Positions 13,746 to 15,916 of a stretch of DNA of 15,916 nucleotides are shown here, in pieces. The translations under genes were made by a program, and so were the position numbers. Each line of letters starts with the position of its first letter. Within the stretch, counting starts at the first letter, position 1. Under the pieces are notes generated by a model that ran no database searches, was not told the origin of the DNA, and saw only the letters and a list, made by a program, of their open reading frames with translations. The DNA is from PALSA-505 sp036495485 (GTDB lineage: Bacteria > Actinomycetota > Actinomycetes > Streptosporangiales > Streptosporangiaceae): assembly GCA_036495485.1 (NCBI GenBank), contig DASXMU010000260.1, positions 1 to 15,916 of the forward strand, in the 5' to 3' direction.

Positions 13746-14543
13746 ATGGATCGGATCGAGTGCCAGTGGTGCAAGGCTCAGAACGAGCCGGACCGAACGA
13801 GCTGCACCACGTGTGGGGCGCCTCTCGACAAGCAGAATCTCGTCTCCGATTCTGGCTGGGCGGAGGCGCCACGGCTGCGGGACATGACGGAGTTCCGTTT
13901 CTCCAACTCCACCTGCCAGATCGAGGGCGAGATCGTCCCGGTCGCCGAGCTCGCGCTCGCGCAGGGGGATTCGGTGTTCTTCGAGCACCATGTGATGCTC
14001 TGGAAAGAGCCCAACGTGCCGATGTCGGCGATGAAGACCGCCGGCGGCATGAAGCGCATGCTCGGCGGCATGCCGCACATCCTCAGCATCGCGAACGGCC
14101 CCGGCCGCATCGCCTTCTCCCGCGACGCCACCGGCGAGGTCGTCGTGCTGCCGCTGCACCCGTCGATGGAACTAGACGTGCGTGAGCACGCGTTCCTGGC
14201 CGGCACGCATTCGCTGGACTACTCGTTCGTGCGCATCAAGGGCCTGGCCAACGTCCTGCACGGCGGCGGGGGCATGTTCATGGACAGGTTCGTCACGCAC
14301 CGCGAGCCCGGCCTGCTCCTGCTGCACGGCTACGGCAACGTCTTCCAGAAGACGCTCCAGCCGGGGGAGAAGATCCTGATCGAGCCGGGCGGCTTCCTCT
14401 ACAAGGACTCCTCGGTGGCCATGAACACGGTCAAGCAGGGTCTCCGGACCGGGCTGATGAGCCACAACATGTTCCTCGCCGAGATGACTGGGCCAGGCCG
14501 GGTCGGCATCCAGTCCATGTACGTTCACCACCACTCCGAGTAG
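13746..14543 (+). CDS. AIM24-domain protein with N-terminal zinc ribbon (copy 1)
   Basis: A 265-residue protein. Residues 6-23 form a zinc ribbon (C6, C9, C20, C23; CQWC and CTTCGAPL). Residues about 47-262 are an AIM24 (TIGR00266) domain, a double-stranded beta-helix: FRFSNSTCQIEGEIVPVAEL, DSVFFEHHVMLW, AGGMKRMLGGMP, GRIAFSRDATGEVVVLPL, EHAFLAGTHSLDYSF, a Gly-rich loop LHGGGGMFMDRF, PGLLLLHGYGNVF, and the closing GPGRVGIQSMYV. AIM24 is named after a yeast mitochondrial inner-membrane organisation factor; bacterial members are uncharacterised and sometimes sit with stress or membrane genes. The start at 13746 follows AAAGG. The second AIM24 gene begins 8 bp after the stop. No signal peptide or membrane helix is visible. 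Confidence 0.9.
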   Translation: MDRIECQWCKAQNEPDRTSCTTCGAPLDKQNLVSDSGWAEAPRLRDMTEFRFSNSTCQIEGEIVPVAELALAQGDSVFFEHHVMLWKEPNVPMSAMKTAGGMKRMLGGMPHILSIANGPGRIAFSRDATGEVVVLPLHPSMELDVREHAFLAGTHSLDYSFVRIKGLANVLHGGGGMFMDRFVTHREPGLLLLHGYGNVFQKTLQPGEKILIEPGGFLYKDSSVAMNTVKQGLRTGLMSHNMFLAEMTGPGRVGIQSMYVHHHSE

Positions 14544-14551
14544 GTAACGAC

Positions 14552-15454
14552 ATGTCGATGCCACCCCAAGGGGCCTATACCTGCCCGTACTGCCGGATCG
14601 CCAGCGACGGCGGCGGCGGGACGTGCCCGCACTGCGGCGCGCCGGTAGACGTCCGGGTGCGCGTGTCCGACTCCGGCTGGATCGAGCAGCCGCCGATCAG
14701 GGACATGGCCCGGATCCGCTTCAACCGCTCGACCTGCCAGATCAGCGGCACGTACGTCCCCGTCGCCGAGATGAACCTGCATCAGGACGACTGGGTTTTC
14801 TTCTCCCACCACGTGCTCCTGCACACCGATCCGAACGTCCAGCTCGACGCCATGAAGATGGCCGGCGGCTGGAACCGGAAGCTGGCCGGGATGCCGCTGA
14901 TCATGATGACCGCGCGCGGCCCGGGCCACATGGCCCTCAGCGCCGACCACCCCGGCGACACCCTCGCCGTCCCGCTCCAGGCCAACCAGGCCATCGACGT
15001 GGCCGAACACCGCTTCCTGGCCGCCACCGGCAACGTCAATTACCAGTGGCTGAGCATCCACGTCTGGTTCGCCACCCAGAGCGGCAGCGACAACAACGAC
15101 CGGGAGATGCACTACCCGGCCGGCCGCTTCCTGGACAAATTCACCGCCCACGATGGCCCCGGCCTGCTGCTCCTGCACGCCCCGGGTAACGTCTTCGTCC
15201 GCGACCTGCGCCCCGGCGAGCACATTCTCGTGCAGCCAAGCGCGTTCCTCTGGAAGGACCCGTCGGTCCGGATGAACCTGCATTTCGAGTACCCCAGGGG
15301 CCAGTACTGGTTCAGCTCCGCCCGATGGGAAGCCAAGTCCATTTGGCTCACCCTCGGCGGCCCCGGCCGGGTAGCCGTCCAGTCAGTATTCGAACGCCCC
15401 GAATCGGTCGGCCGCGTGGTCGATGACTGCGGCGCGACTAGGAAATTCTGGTAA
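14552..15454 (+). CDS. AIM24-domain protein with N-terminal zinc ribbon (copy 2)
   Basis: A 300-residue paralogue of the preceding gene. The zinc ribbon uses C11, C14, C25 and C28 (CPYC and CPHCGAPV). Then come the shared VSDSGW motif and IRDM segment, RFNRSTCQISGTYVPVAEM, DWVFFSHHVLL, AGGWNRKLAGMP, PGLLLLHAPGNVFVRDL and GPGRVAVQSVF. Where copy 1 has a Gly-rich loop, this one has a longer polar stretch (FATQSGSDNNDREMHYPAGRF). It also has an added C-terminal tail ending CGATRKFW. This pattern fits duplication followed by specialisation, perhaps two subunits of a hetero-oligomer (inferred). ATG at 14552 is used; a second ATG two codons later is possible. The ribosome binding site is weak (AGG within the stop codon region), consistent with coupling to copy 1. 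Confidence 0.9.
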   Translation: MSMPPQGAYTCPYCRIASDGGGGTCPHCGAPVDVRVRVSDSGWIEQPPIRDMARIRFNRSTCQISGTYVPVAEMNLHQDDWVFFSHHVLLHTDPNVQLDAMKMAGGWNRKLAGMPLIMMTARGPGHMALSADHPGDTLAVPLQANQAIDVAEHRFLAATGNVNYQWLSIHVWFATQSGSDNNDREMHYPAGRFLDKFTAHDGPGLLLLHAPGNVFVRDLRPGEHILVQPSAFLWKDPSVRMNLHFEYPRGQYWFSSARWEAKSIWLTLGGPGRVAVQSVFERPESVGRVVDDCGATRKFW

Positions 15455-15456
15455 TT

Positions 15457-15475
15457 CTGGGGATCATTTCTCCAG
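15457..15475 (+). terminator. Weak hairpin after the AIM24 pair
   Basis: CTGGGGA (15457-15463) pairs with TCTCCAG (15469-15475), seven pairs with one G-U and a five-base loop, followed by GCTTTAT. It lies directly after the stop of AIM24 copy 2. It may act together with the larger hairpin that follows. Confidence 0.4.
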
Positions 15476-15482
15476 GCTTTAT

Positions 15483-15539
15483 CCGCGTCCGTTCGGAAAG
15501 ATTATTTTTAGAAATAAAAAAATCGCCGAACGGGCGCGG
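15483..15539. repeat. Long hairpin with AT-rich upper stem and GAAA tetraloop
   Basis: 15483-15496 pairs with 15526-15539 over 14 positions with one G-U (arms CCGCGTCCGTTCGG and CCGAACGGGCGCGG). Inside it, 15500-15510 pairs with 15515-15524 with a single bulged A, closed by GAAA (15511-15514). The upper stem is nearly all A/T, in strong contrast to the surrounding DNA. It could be a terminator, a protein-binding site or part of a structured RNA. Confidence 0.8.
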
Positions 15540-15760
15540 TTCTGCTTTTGGGGCACACTTGCCTTGACAGCTCAAGGCCTTCGGATGGCTCCTCCGGCCG
15601 GTGTAGCCAGCCAAGGTTGCTGGCTCGGCTTCGCAATGCATTCGGGGGGTCCGCAGAGTAGGCCCGGGGCACGGTTCCGTAATTGTTCCCGGCCCGTTTC
15701 CCCGGACCTCTCACCGAACCCCGCCGTGCGCGTCTCCACGCAACGGGCCCACCTGCCCAG
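15540..15760 (-). other. Structured noncoding stretch, group II-intron-like on the minus strand
   Basis: No gene is supported. Perfect stems occur at 15561-15567 with 15572-15578 (GCCTTGA, four-base loop), at 15605-15611 with 15619-15625 (AGCCAGC), and at 15727-15732 with 15737-15742 (minus-strand TGCGTG-GAGA-CGCGCA with one G-U, a GNRA loop). On the minus strand the last stem is followed by GTTCGGTGAGAGGTCC and then GGGGAAACGGGCCGGG. This resembles the sequence before the reverse-transcriptase start in bacterial group II introns, as I remember it. Here no reverse transcriptase follows, so it would be a remnant. Identification is tentative. Confidence 0.35.
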
Positions 15761-15852
15761 TGGTGGTCGATGGCGCATGGGTGTGGTTTTTTTGGAGTGA
15801 GGTTCGTGATGCTGGGCTGGGGTGTCTGGGTGGTGGGTGTGCAGGCAGAAGG

Positions 15853-15906
15853 GGCTTCCTTTCCCTATGTTCGTAGGTGTGGAACCAGAACAAGTGAAAG
15901 GAAGCC
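15853..15906. repeat. 11-bp perfect inverted repeat at the right edge
   Basis: GGCTTCCTTTC (15853-15863) and GAAAGGAAGCC (15896-15906) are exact inverted copies around a 32-base loop. The right arm also contains AAAGGAAG, a possible ribosome binding site for an ATG at 15911 whose gene would lie beyond the window. An mRNA hairpin that hides this site is conceivable, as is a mobile-element end. Confidence 0.6.
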
Positions 15907-15916
15907 TGGGATGGAA

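Noticed and set aside
15508..15714. Minus-strand 68-residue frame across the stem-loops
   Set aside because: The translation covers hairpin sequence and resembles the noncoding part of group II introns read as protein, with no start signal.
15423..15800. Plus-strand 125-residue frame after the AIM24 genes
   Set aside because: It starts inside AIM24 copy 2, runs through the stem-loops, has no ribosome binding site and shows no protein-like composition.

Overview
The window is high-GC DNA with tightly packed genes, GTG and TTG starts, and actinobacterial families (HelD-type RNA polymerase ATPase, DUF664/DinB proteins, winged-helix regulator paired with a membrane protein). It most likely comes from a filamentous actinomycete. 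A placement near Streptosporangiales is only my impression. No plasmid, phage or CRISPR genes are visible. The right edge and one small gene near the left edge have clearly lower GC.

Layout. 1-1486: the C-terminal part of uvrB, a small antibiotic-biosynthesis-monooxygenase (ABM) protein of lower GC, a cluster of hairpins, and an unlisted 44-residue peptide gene on the minus strand. 1716-6304: two DUF664/DinB paralogues, both on the minus strand, flank a plus-strand block made of a six-helix membrane protein, a winged-helix regulator overlapping it by 4 bp, and a 622-residue secreted protein. The two promoters of this block carry the same 34-bp element with a TTTG...CAAA palindrome, so the regulator probably controls its own operon and the secreted protein. 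Three unrelated tandem repeats (20, 18 and 24 bp) crowd this promoter and the regulator's 5' end. 6421-9050: a lipoprotein (minus), then divergently a HAD hydrolase and a DMT-type membrane transporter. 9047-11919 (minus): a HelD-like RNA polymerase-associated ATPase containing a 3x10-residue repeat, followed by a DUF35 zinc-ribbon/OB protein whose start region is a triplicated ribosome-binding-site/GTG cassette.

12461-15454 (plus): the most distinctive set, an SPFH/YdjI-like protein with two C-terminal zinc ribbons followed by two AIM24-domain proteins, each with an N-terminal zinc ribbon. The shared ribbon, the common orientation and the AIM24 duplication suggest one membrane-associated assembly. 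Its function is unknown.

15455-15916 has no convincing complete gene. It is a run of stem-loops, including a long hairpin with an AT-rich arm and GAAA tetraloop, and a minus-strand stretch that resembles the RNA just upstream of group II intron reverse transcriptases. It may be the edge of a mobile or structured-RNA element continuing past the window.
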